Translations under genes and position numbers: made by a program
Origin: Bryopsis sp. KO-2023
Lineage: Eukaryota; Chlorophyta; Ulvophyceae; Bryopsidales; Bryopsidaceae
Reading direction: 5' to 3'
Length of the DNA: 64,000 bases
Assembly (NCBI GenBank): GCA_030272585.1
Contig: BSYQ01000009.1
Location: forward strand, 2,976,001 to 3,040,000
Shown here: one piece after another, positions 23,573 to 34,098 of the stretch
Numbering within the stretch: position 1 is the stretch's first letter
Layout of the letters: every line of letters starts with the position of its first letter
Notes under the pieces: generated by a model
What the model was told of the DNA's origin: nothing
What the model saw: only the letters and a program-made list of their open reading frames with translations
Databases searched by the model: none

Positions 23573-26500
23573 ATGGTTAAGAAGGAAAACTCAGACGCTG
23601 GGTTGAGCTTGCATGGGGAGTCCGCTGCACGGCGACAAGCCATTACTGAACTCCTGTTTTTCGCGAGCGTGGGAGATTTGGGGCGATGCCAGAAACTGGT
23701 CGACATTTGGGGGCTCGAGGTACGTCCAGTGAAGCGAAAGAACCACCGTGTGGCTTACAAGTGGGGAAAGGGTTTTCATTCTCGCTGCTCAAGAAAACAA
23801 TGGAACGGATTACGTAATTGTTCATAGTTCGTATGGTGAGGAAGTCTTGTTTTGCTTTTTTTTTACAGTTGAAGCGTCCGCAGTGCTGCGACTACGATAA
23901 AAGGACTTCTCTGTAGGTTGTCGACTTGAGAAAAACGTATTTTAAAAAATTTCTGAAATATACGACGCTCAAAAAGCGTCATACGACTTAAAGTGAAAAG
24001 CCTTGCCTCTCGAGCGGAAATGACATTCGAAATCCAACGTGCTCAACAGCAAATTGTGACCAGGTCTCTTCGAGAATTGAATATTTCTGTGTTTTGTTTA
24101 TTTATTTGTTTATTTTTATTTATTTATTTGTTTGTTTGATTATTTATTTATTTAAATTAATTTTTTAATGTATTTTTTGGCTGGGCACCTAACCAACCCC
24201 TCTCATTGAAGCATTTAAATTGATGTGCAGTCATCTTGCTGCTGCTGAAGGATGCTATTCGGTGGTGGAGTGGCTGATCAAGGAGATGAATGTGGATCCT
24301 AGCCCAGTCGATCGATTTAAAAGAACACCCCTGGAGGTATAGCTTCAGATGAGACATAAGCAACGGTGTTTTCTCCCCCCTTCCCAAAAAAAATAAAAAA
24401 AAATAAAACAGAATGGTAATAACAATCAAAATTAAAAACAGCTGGCACAGGCATTACAATTTCCCCTTTTTTTTTTTGCTTCATTGATGAACGCACTCAT
24501 TGAAGGATTTTGGTAGTTCAGTATAAACTCAGAAGAAGAATACATATTTAAGCAAATTTTTTGATGGAAATAAGATGGTGCAATAATGGTGCATTTCATT
24601 TTGAATTCCGCAGAATTGATTAATGGGGCAGGCTGTCCGTAATTCAGTTGCACACTGTAGATTTGATTTGATTTTTTATTTTTTTTCAATTCTGCATCTA
24701 TTCCTTGTTTTCTTTTTCATTTTTTTCAATTTTTTTTTCCGCTGCAATTTGCTACAAAATGGATAAATCTTAACAAATGAAACCAGCACAAAAAAGTGGG
24801 GAAAAGAATGAAAATGGTATTTTTGTATGCAAGTAGAACACGCCTCCCTCCCCCCCACCCCCCCCCAAAAAAAATGAAAAAAAATGAAAAAGAAAACAAG
24901 GAATAGATGCAGAATTCAGCCTACATACATTTGTAACAAAAACTCTTCTAGGAACATTTGCTCAGTCCATAAATACACTTATCCAAAGTTTAATACATTG
25001 GTTCTTGTTTGGGTGGGGGAAAAGGGGAGGTCTGACATGCACTCGATGAGATATTCTTTGTTTGTTTGTTTTTTTCCTCCTTTAGGATGCTGTTCATGGC
25101 GACCACAGGGAAGTGGCCACCCTGCTGATGGACAACGGAGCTCAAGTGGTGGACAAGGAAGGCAAGCTTTCCGATTTGTCGGATTCGCATTTGTCAATGA
25201 ACTTGAGACTCCTGGGCGAAGTCGCAGATGACTGGGAAATAGACCCGAAAACGCTCAAGTTGATCGAGAAAATAGGTAGGAAACATGCGTGGCTAGACTC
25301 TGAACAGTATTTTGAAAAATAGATAGATAGATGTATGTGAATGAAGGAATGTTTAATTTACATTAGGCAAACTTGCCCAACGAAGGCCGTCCACAACGAG
25401 GTGATTTAGCCCTGCCCTTGGCAAAAAACCTGCTCATATATATGTATGTATGTATGCGCGTGTGAATGTTTCCGGTGAGGCCATTGAGAGGACGTGTCCT
25501 TGTTTGAATCCTGATGGGTTTTCCATTTTGTCTCTGTAGTATGTTGATTAGATCAAGTCGATCCCGAAGCACAATGGACATTTATCATAAAGTTTCTCGG
25601 GAATGGCTGTTCTTTATGGAAGCGGTATGTGGTGATTTGATGTGAAAGTGCTGTCTGTGGGTTTGATGGAAGGTGAGGGTGAATTCGGTGTCGTGCACAA
25701 GGCGATGTGGCATGGGACCTTAGTCGCTGTTAAAGTCCTGAAAAGCAGTTCTGGAGTGGCGGTCGGAGACTTCAAAACTGAGTTGAATGTCCTGCAGAAG
25801 TGCCACCATCCACACACGGTGAGGCCAAACTATTGGGCACCATTTTTTCTCTGTTATTTTTCCAGGACAGACATCGGTATCGTGCATCTCCTGTGATGGG
25901 GTCACTAATTGAGCATGTTCTGCCAGGGTTTTTTTGCTTCTTAATTAGACTCCATCAGGTCGGTAACATCCGAACGCAACAGTTTTTCCCGAAATTTGCT
26001 TACCAGGAATAGTGGCCGCATTTAAACTTTATTTTAAAAAAGAAGTCATAAAAGTTGTTTCGTATCTGCACCTTCAGGTTCAATTTTTGGGAGCTGTTAC
26101 CCGGGAACCCCCCTTCATGATCGTCACAGAATACATGAACGGGGGCTCTCTGGCAGACATCTTTTCCAGCAACATCCTGATCACGATTCGTCGAGCGGTC
26201 GAAATCGCCATCGACACGGCTCGAGGCATGGCTTACCTCCACAACAAGAATCAGAGCTCCGTTTGCATCATCCATCGAGATTTGAAACCAGCCAACCTGA
26301 TGATCGGAGGTCACCGGGCTGCAACCAGAGAGATGAAGCAAATGATGGTGAAAGAAACGGGGGTGGTGAAAATCGCAGATTTCGGGCTGTCCAGGTCCAT
26401 CGCGATGAGATTGTACAGGAGGCATGGGCAGCGTGACGTTCCGTCGATCCATACTGGAGGGGTGGATGTGACCTCTCCCTCCAGCGAATCGGAAGAGCGG

Positions 26501-27014
26501 CGAAGTTTGAGCTACAAAATGACGGGTAAGGGGTTTTCGGATCGGCTGAGGAACAGATTTACACATTGGGGGGGTGGGGGAGGAAGGGGAAACTCAAAAA
26601 AGAAATTAGATGGCAGTGAAGCAGCTATGTTTTTCTGTTATTTTTGCAGGGGAGACCGGATCGTACAGGTACATGGCTCCAGAAGTCTTCCGGCACGAAA
26701 CCTACAACGAGAAAGTGGATGTCTACGCTTTCGCGATGATATTCTACTTTCTGCTGGAGGGAGTGCCCCCCTATTTCTCGATGGACCCCTTGCAAGCTGC
26801 GAGATCGGCTGCGCTCAATAAAGTGAGGCCGCAATGGAGGGATGCCAATCAAGCGGGGGAAGTGGTGCCAGAAAACATCATAGAGTTGGTGGAAGAATGC
26901 TGGGCTGCCGAATTCGACGCGAGGCCAGATTTCATCACCATTATAAGTCGGCTGGATGCTATTGGGGCATCCCTGGAGGTGCAGAAAAAAACGGGATGCT
27001 GTGGGATGCAATGA
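23573..27014 (+). CDS. Ankyrin-repeat Raf-like (integrin-linked-type) protein kinase
   Basis: Seven exons, 23573-23719, 23869-23912, 24231-24336, 25086-25275, 25673-25818, 26078-26525 and 26650-27014, give 481 residues with every phase agreeing. Residues 20-125 are ankyrin repeats (LLFFASVGDLGRCQKLV, HLAAAEGCYSVVEWLI, DAVHGDHREVATLLMDNGA). The kinase domain follows: glycine loop IGEGEFGVV near 161-170, VAVK with Lys183, HRDLKPAN at 277, DFGLSR at 312 and MAPEV about 50 residues later. All catalytic residues are present, so it should be active, unlike several plant ILK relatives that lost some of them. The stretch between DFG and APE is long and Ser/Arg-rich. The order ankyrin-then-kinase is that of plant integrin-linked kinases (group C MAP3K). 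The acceptor at 25673 is weak. Confidence 0.9.
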
Positions 27015-27840
27015 TATTAGCTTGTTTCGATCGAAAAGCAAGTGTTTTTTTTTCTTCTTCTTTTGAATGGTGTTTTCTTTTTTTTTCTATTTTTGGATTT
27101 CGCTTCAAGCAGGGAAGGGTGGAGTTCTGTCTATTCGTGTTTTTTTTTTTTTTCACAAAGTTCATGATATTAAATGGTATGATGGGGGACAGCGATGGAA
27201 AATAATTGCCCTGTATACTTCAAGATTGCACGATGTAACAATATCGATCGACGCTGGGCAATTTGAGCCCGGTCTGCAGCATCGATGGTTGTCACTTTGG
27301 TTGTACTGAAAGATTCAGGAGGAGGGGGGAAGGGGTTCTGTTCAGCCGATATTTGCTCCAGAAAAAAACCCAAAAAAACATTAGGCCACTTTCCATCAAG
27401 CATTCTTTCCCTTTCTTGCTACTCTAAAAAAGCGGACATGTATAATGGATTCATGCAGGTTCTCTCAGCAGAGTTGAGGAAACCTGCCCGAGTGAATGGG
27501 GGGGGTCAGTTATGGGAAACCTGTCGAGCAAATTTGTTTTCTTGGTCCCTCGTCACTCCTTTCATCTAAGTGAAACGGTGGGTAAGTTTATGTAGGTTGT
27601 GGGCTCTGTTTTTTGATCTTGAGTCCCTGACAACAGGAGCCTCCTCGTGGGATTATGAGTCTTGATGGTTGGGTTGATATCCATAGTGATTGATGTTTTG
27701 TATTGTGTCCTGTGTCATACCCAGTGATGTGAGGGAGAGTACAGAAGGCAATATTCGGGTGCTGCAGCACCTGAAGTTTTTTCAGTTCGAATATGTGGGT
27801 GGATTGTTGGACAGTAGTGGGTGGTGTGAAAAGTGAGAGG
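27015..27840. other. Kinase 3' flank; possible kinase-like remnant on minus strand
   Basis: After the kinase stop the sequence is T-rich. Near 27790-27600 the minus strand reads a short segment of the form LQVLQHPNI, like kinase subdomain IV, with no motif on either side. It may be a decayed fragment or chance. Confidence 0.35.
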
Positions 27841-27845
27841 ATGGG

Positions 27846-28030
27846 TAATAGTTTTGAACAAATTTTATAAAAGGTTCATCCACGTTCCCTTCCACACTCT
27901 CTTTATACACCGAACCCAAACTGACTCAACCCAACCACTTCTAACACCTCCAACTCATTTCAACCATCCTAACAATCATTTCCCGCATTCAAAACTCCTT
28001 AACGCTCCACATTAACTGCCCATTTCAACA
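27846..28030. repeat. Left 185-bp terminal direct repeat
   Basis: Starts TAATAGTTTTGAAC and ends CCCATTTCAACA. It is poor in G over its second half. It matches 43567-43751 base for base as far as I compared, which was the whole length. Confidence 0.95.
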
Positions 28031-29330
28031 CGTTTCCCTGCCTCTCCGAAAGCCCTTGTTCATATTCTCTTCCGGAAATTAGATGGTATCCCTTATTTTA
28101 AACTGGACACCAAGTTTATGTTTCGATCTCTCAACCCAAGCCCACATTGGCAACCTTATAAACCCATGGCACTTGCTTTGTCAAAAAACAAAAAACAAAA
28201 AAAAACACATAGTGTTCGTAGAACAGCTCACCTGGCTGCCACAGCATTGTTTTTGCCTAAATGCTACAGGTCCATCAATCTTTCCCTTTCCTTTTTTGTT
28301 TACGTCCAATCCTCCAAGGTCAGGAAACACGAATTCAACAATTCCAAAGAAAGGAACGCACCGAGTGTAATTTGGGCGATTTTGTTCGCGAAGTTCCTTT
28401 GAAACTTCAACCCTGTCATTTTTGTGCAACAATAATTCCCTTCTTCCCACAACTTTTTTTTCCAAATGTGCCCAGCAACTGATGTGTTGTCGTGTTTTGG
28501 ACTAGAGATGATCTGTTGTTTCAGACGAACATACCCGTGTCGGGACAAAATTTGGACTATGTGAAAATCGTTGGCAACTATCACCCCCTCAGAAAAGGAG
28601 TGGCACCGATCTACCACATAGGATTCCTGTAGCCCTTTGAAAATACCTTGCTACCACTCAACATGGCCCCCGGATGGCCATATTCTCACACCCACCAGCC
28701 ATCTCTCTCTCCCCTTGGCAAAAAGGGAGCCTTCGTTTCCTTGAGCTGCTGTCTGATAGGTACGAGCATACTCATCTCCTGAAAATCGATAGCACTTCTG
28801 ATGGCATTGTGAGGAATTACCCAAGTGGTAGTCATCATCTAGCTTTTCCTCCTGGGGCTTCGGGCAACGGAAGGCCCCTGGCTGCTGAATGTCTCCACTA
28901 AATCTGGCAATTCCATCATGGTCCCTGTCCCGTTCATTCCACGACCTCCAACTGATGTTTTGACGCCAAGCAAAGCGTTCCACTCCACCCAGCTTCCAGC
29001 CGTTGTGTGACCATCGCATGTTTTTATCGAGCCATTGTAACGCATTCCTTTCTTGACTGGTCTTCAGAAGATATTCCGAGGCTGTCGGTTCACCATGAGG
29101 ATCTTACTTGCTCATTCATAGCATTGTAGCATTCAGGATTTGCCTTAGGCTTGCATGTTATCATTGCTCCATGCTCCACTGTGACGTAGCATAAATTCAC
29201 TCTGTCACTCGTCAGCTCCCTCCCTTGATTGCAGTCTCCACAAATGCTTTTTCAGGTTTTGTCCTTCTGACTCAGTAGGCTCATACTCCTCCTTCTTGTG
29301 TCGTGTCGGCATTTCCCCAGCAGGGACGAT
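28031..29330. other. Inner left part of the outer element, unassigned
   Basis: About 1.3 kb directly after the left repeat. Frames up to about 120 codons lie on the minus strand, including one at 28651-29019 rich in charged residues, but I recognise none of them. The segment is compositionally like coding DNA, so more decayed host fragments may hide here. Confidence 0.35.
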
Positions 29331-29890
29331 TTTCGATTGCTCTTTGATCCGTTGGGCCTCTTTCGCCTCTGAAGCCACTTTCCCCGATTCTACTTTGCAC
29401 TGCTTCGCCGTCTCCATTTCCATTTCCATCGCTTTCGTATGTTCCTGCTCTTTCCTCCTCTGATTCAGTCTGGAAGTATGGCTCACCTTGGTGCCGAAAA
29501 ACATAGGGCCCTATTTGGCAAGCCATTCCGGATCCACTGCAGTCACACTTTGCATGTACTCCTTGGAGGTGTATACCAATTCGTGGTAAACCACATAATC
29601 TGGGGTATATCCCAAACCGAAAAGAGCACTGCTGGCATGTAAATGCACCGGCATTCCGGTTCGACAGTTGATGCATTCGCCCATTGGTTGCATTCTTCCA
29701 GAGACCCCTCGCATAAGGGAAATACTGAGTGCACCAACTTGACCGGTAGTTGTTGGCTTTCCATTGTCGATACACATGGAGCAGCGTCAAATGGTCGCTC
29801 TCTGAAGCAATCACATCTTTCTTTGCTTTCCCCCCAATCGCCTACAATGTTCTCTCCATCAACCCTTTTTTGGACCGGCCATCCCTTTCT
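29330..29890 (-). pseudogene. PRP16/DHX38 splicing-helicase fragment (C-terminal region)
   Basis: Read on the minus strand, stretches of the C-terminal part of the DEAH-box helicase PRP16 appear in the right order: [17 protein letters not shown], then [18 protein letters not shown], then [19 protein letters not shown] and VDPEWLAK, then a charged tail. The pieces sit in different reading frames and part of the middle is missing, so it makes no protein. No intron is visible across the pieces, which hints that it came from mRNA or from one exon. It lies inside the outer repeat-bounded unit, so it was probably captured and moved with it. The intact PRP16 gene is not in the window. Confidence 0.75.
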
Positions 29891-30059
29891 GAACCTTGCG
29901 TGGGTGCAGCTGTTCGGACGCATACAGTCTATTGCTGCCCATCCTTCAGCCAGCTGAGATCAACCATTAACATTTGAGGGTCCTCCTTTCCTTGCTCCAG
30001 TTTTACTCGAAGCGTGAATAGCTCGTCACAGGTGTTCAGCATTTTGATCTTCAAGAGGC

Positions 30060-30290
30060 TCATCCAACCCTCTGAGTTCCCTGAACGAATTCTCCACATC
30101 TCTCCGAGGTTTGTCCTCAGGATAGCAACAAATCTTCGATGGAGGGCGGTTCCACTCCTTCCACCGTCTGAGCGACCCTCGATGTCAGATCCCCTCCCGT
30201 CAGGATTTCCCACATCATTATCCCCAGGGAATAGACGTCGACCTTGCTGTTGGCCGTCAGGGAGAAGTGGCGAGACTAGGCGATCTCTGG
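30060..30290 (-). pseudogene. Protein-kinase domain fragment (subdomains IX-XI)
   Basis: The minus strand reads SKVDVYSLGIMMWEILTGG, the conserved DVYSLG...WE segment of serine/threonine and Raf-like kinases, with a short run on either side (a preceding HFSLTAN and a following VEPPSIEDLLLS). No catalytic loop or glycine loop is nearby. It is a fragment, probably captured with the PRP16 piece 200 bases away in the same orientation. Confidence 0.65.
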
Positions 30291-32368
30291 GCCATAAACT
30301 CATCAAACCAGGTAGACATATTGCATGACCATCATGAAAATCATTACTGGTATTCTCCTCCACAGCATTTCCACCATCTCACAGGTCGCACCCACTCTTA
30401 ACAACACTTCGCCCATCCCCTCTCAGATTTGTGCCGATGTCCAGCGCAGCCATAGCACCCTTGAAGAGAGCATCAACACTCGTTCCTGTTCCCGTTGTCA
30501 TGTGCTCTTGGATTTTGAAGGAACTCGGGGGCTCGCGAGTGGTGGATTTCAATCACTGTGCTTCATCTTGTGGCGCTGCCGCCGAAATAGAAAATGGGCC
30601 AAATGAGAATGTAGTGGAAAAAATCGTCCACGTGCCTTTGGAGTTGCCAAGGAGGTTGGTGATTTCATTTTTGCTTCCCACAAGGATGGGGTCGTGTTCA
30701 TCATGAAAAACACCTCCGATCTGAAGCTTGGGGTTGAATGATCCCAGTGCGATCTTTCCATCAGAATTTCTCCTTCTCTTGTAACAACTTCCCCCCCAAA
30801 ATCACAGGCTGGACTTTTTCCAACGATGGATGCCTCGTAGCTGGCCCCCTCCAACTCAGCGCCCTTGACAGCTGCGAAAGGCTTCAACCCCACCTTCCAT
30901 TGTCCTTCCAATCAGGTCCAAGCTACGATGATCTTCTCCACGTTACCACCTTTAGCTTCCCGTGATTCATACATCACCCAAAAGAAACTGCAATACCGGC
31001 GATCGCTCTGAGCCAGTGAGCCCATCCACTGCCGTGGAAACGTCCCACGGTCCTGCTGGCCACTTTGCATTTCTGCATCGCATTTGTCTGTAGGCGTGGG
31101 TCTTGTGATATCGGGATGTGTTCTTGGACAGTACGATGGAGGTACATCCATGGCTTCCGTAGCTCCTCTACTTGCCGATGGGCTCAAACATCAAAACTAC
31201 AGCCCTTGCTGCCTCTTCAGAACCAGTTGTTGCTCCAGCCATGCTTGGATTTGCAATATTCACATCCAGCTCCTTCACCTCACTGGCCGCTGCTCCGCAC
31301 TTCACCACAAGCTGAGCCCAAAACGCCCCTCTACAGGTCCGCCTCCAGTGTTGCTGAAGTCTACTCCATCAGATTGATTAGTCCTCCGTCAGCACCAGGC
31401 TTCTTGTGTTTGTCAGAGTTGGGTTTCGAAGCGGATTTGGCTTCAAACTCAGCCCCAGCTCCCGTGCCAACCTTGGCCTGAGCTGCCACCTCGGTCCCTC
31501 TCCAAGGAGGGATGAAATAGAGATGAGCTATTTCATACGAAGCTTCCTCGTCGTACTCACTGGTCACTGGATCACAATGTTCCCCAAAATTTTCTCCACA
31601 CTCGCCATGTATTTGACTTCCCTCTGAGTGGTGTGAGCTGGCACTGGGGCTTCCCGCTCTACCATCCATCTCCTGGGAAGGGTTATTGCATACCCCAATC
31701 CATTTGTTCACTGTTATTGTCTGCCGATTTGGTTTTCTCCAGCCTCTTCAAAATCTCACTTCAAAGCACTTGAAAATGCAGGGAGTGCTTCCCAGCCGGC
31801 ACCCCCTGAAGATGTTTTTTCCGTCGTCACCCCCATCGTCATCCGAACACCGTCGTTTCCTCTTATCCCCATCTTTCTTTTTGGAAGCGTCTTCTTTTAT
31901 CATCAAATAATCTTCACCGAACAAACTGTCCATTGACAACGATAAAAGCGACGGAGGCAGTCGAAATCGTTTCCTTTGATAAACCCCGTACGCGCTCATG
32001 ATGCCAGCTTCACGATCGACCTCTTGTTTTGCCACTTTTGTCAATTTTTCCTTTTGTGTGAAGGATGCGATTTCTTTGGCTTCAGCAGTAAGTCGCAAGG
32101 AGGCGCCCTCTCCAAGTAATGGGATCGAAAAAGATCCCCTCCTCAGGTCAGTTGCATCGCCATGCCTGCATTCAACTTTGGTCTCGACCGCCACCTCCAT
32201 ACTTAAGAGCGTCTCCACCGCTGCACGTTTTTTTGTGACGCTTTCACGTAGATTCGCCTCCAGGCCTGGATTCCTTTTTTAGTCCCTGATCCCGACCTCC
32301 CGCCAATGGAAATCGATTGGGTTCATGCCTTTCAGGTTCAAATCCTGCCCTCAACGCCTTTATACACA
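30291..32368. other. Inner middle part of the outer element, unassigned
   Basis: Several minus-strand frames of 90-155 codons (30549-30911, 30912-31187, 31361-31711, 31748-32218) follow one another. The last encodes a charged protein with KKKDGDKRKRR and acidic clusters. None matches a family I know. Their shared strand with the PRP16 and kinase pieces suggests more captured coding DNA. Confidence 0.35.
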
Positions 32369-32573
32369 GGTAACACCGTTACCCCGAAAACATGATATAC
32401 TCGCGCGTCTTCAAGTGCACACGCCAATTATCTGCGGCCCAACCACGAGCCATTCCGTACTCCGGTGGTGTGTGACCTCCCGGCCAGTAATTTGCTTCGT
32501 CATCGTAACTGACATTCCACTTTGACCTCCAGTCAAGACTGTGGTTTGCGCTGTCGTAGCTAACATCCCGTTA
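32369..32573. repeat. Hairpin array, left part
   Basis: Four short inverted repeats in 205 bases: GGTAAC-ACC-GTTACC (32369-32383), GACC-TCCC-GGCC with one mismatch (32474-32485), TTGAC-CTCCA-GTCAA (32522-32536) and TAAC-ATCCC-GTTA (32561-32573). The last ends two bases before the CCTTG target duplication of the Gypsy element. The series continues beyond that element at 43221. Confidence 0.75.
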
Positions 32574-32579
32574 ACCTTG

Positions 32580-33943
32580 TGTGACGGGGCTAGAAAGAAC
32601 TTGGCAAAAGTACTGCCACGAAATGTAACATATATTCCGATAATGATTCGGATGAATGGAATCACCAACTCACATTGATAAACAGCTGTGATACAGACTG
32701 CCTCTAAGTGAGACCTGGTGGTTCGCACGTTGGGTTCAACTCCCGACGAGGTCGATGACGTAGTAAAGTTGTATATCGATGCGTTGGAAGATATTGAATA
32801 GTTGGCATGCCAACCCATGGCTAGCGCAGAGTACTAGAAGTCTTACTAGCGGCCCTGTCACTCTGTGATATCCGAGGTATGACTTCTACGAAAAGTGCGG
32901 CTGGGAAAACTAGGGGCCAACGAAAACACGATGGGAACCAACGCAACGAAAACAACCCCCTACGAAACAAGATCCATAAGGCGATCTATGCAGCTGTAAG
33001 TCGGGTCGCTAGTCGACCCTTGCTGCGACGCCGAACTCGTGGCCAGCCCATCTGCGCTAGCGCTAGAACCTACCGCGAGTATAAAAACAGACCGGATTCC
33101 GCTAAGAAAAACTCGGAACCCAGTTATCACCTCGTGGACTACTACCTCGGATATCTATCTTAGGAGCGCTTTCTATTCGTGACGGACTTAAGGGAGCTTC
33201 GCGACTTACCTTAAACGGGAATCCTGATCGAACGAGGTACTTCTGGCCAGGGATATGATTACCCAAGGATTAAGTGGATCACTTTTGACATTGGGATACA
33301 CCATCCCCTTTCTTTCTGTAAAAATATTCTCCTGTTATTATCTTTGTGCCTCTGAGTGTCCTTATGCAAAATAGGAAGTTTTCTGTTAGTGAAAAGTTTT
33401 ATAGAGTCAGGAGAAGGGGTCTAGGTGAAAGTAAAAGTAGAAGGGAAAGGAGCTGCCCTTCCCTTAGGAGTTTCCCACTCAGAGGAGTCTTTCCCCTCCT
33501 CTGAGTGTCCCCTTTGTGTTTTGTGTTTTGGTGTTTGTGTTTTTATGTTTCTCCCTTCTCCAGCTCAGTTTCCGGAGTCCCCTTAGGCCATGGTCTCTTA
33601 GCGACCACCCTCCAGGGGACTCCACTTTCTGTCTCAGTCTCGGGAGCAAGGCCCTCTTAGCGGGTGTCTCCGTCGACTTTGACTCGTATTGCGTTCAGGT
33701 GCCTGGTCTTAGGCCTTTCGTTGTTAAGGGGATTCGAGACTGTGACTCTCGGATGGTGATGATTGTTAGTGCGACTGGTCTTAGCCGACTTCTTGGGTGA
33801 CGATAGTTTCAGAGCGCGAGTGTTTCTATACCGAGTTTTTGATGCGACCGTCTAAGTCGGCACAGTCCGACTTGTTTACCTTAGTCGTGAACTGGGGTAA
33901 TTTCGTCGTAACACTTATTAGTAGTTGCGCCGAATGCGTTTTC
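32580..33943 (+). repeat. Gypsy 5' LTR
   Basis: About 1.36 kb, matching the 3' LTR at an offset of 9255. It contains two 94-codon open frames (32879-33163, Arg/Lys-rich; 33516-33800) present unchanged in both LTRs. They may be untranslated leader or small proteins. Confidence 0.9.
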
Positions 33944-33961
33944 TGGTTTCGGAGCGTGACG
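33944..33961 (+). other. Gypsy primer-binding site
   Basis: TGGTTTCGGAGCG directly follows the LTR core. It resembles the TGGTATCAGAGC complement of the initiator-methionine tRNA 3' end that many plant LTR elements use, with two differences. The priming tRNA is therefore probable, not certain. Confidence 0.55.
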
Positions 33962-34098
33962 AGCTTCGGACTTGTTAGGATTATGGGCCCACTAACATTG
34001 CAACAAAGTTCTGTGCAACACCGTTCAACTTGGTGATCACCTCTCTTTAAGAGAAAGCTCTCCAGACAGTAACACAAGTGTTTAACTCTGTAGGAACT

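Noticed and set aside
32720-32760. tRNA-like T-arm in the Gypsy LTR (TTGGGTTCAACTCCCGA)
   Set aside because: A T-stem and loop can be drawn, but no acceptor stem, anticodon arm or CCA context fits around it, so I do not call a tRNA.
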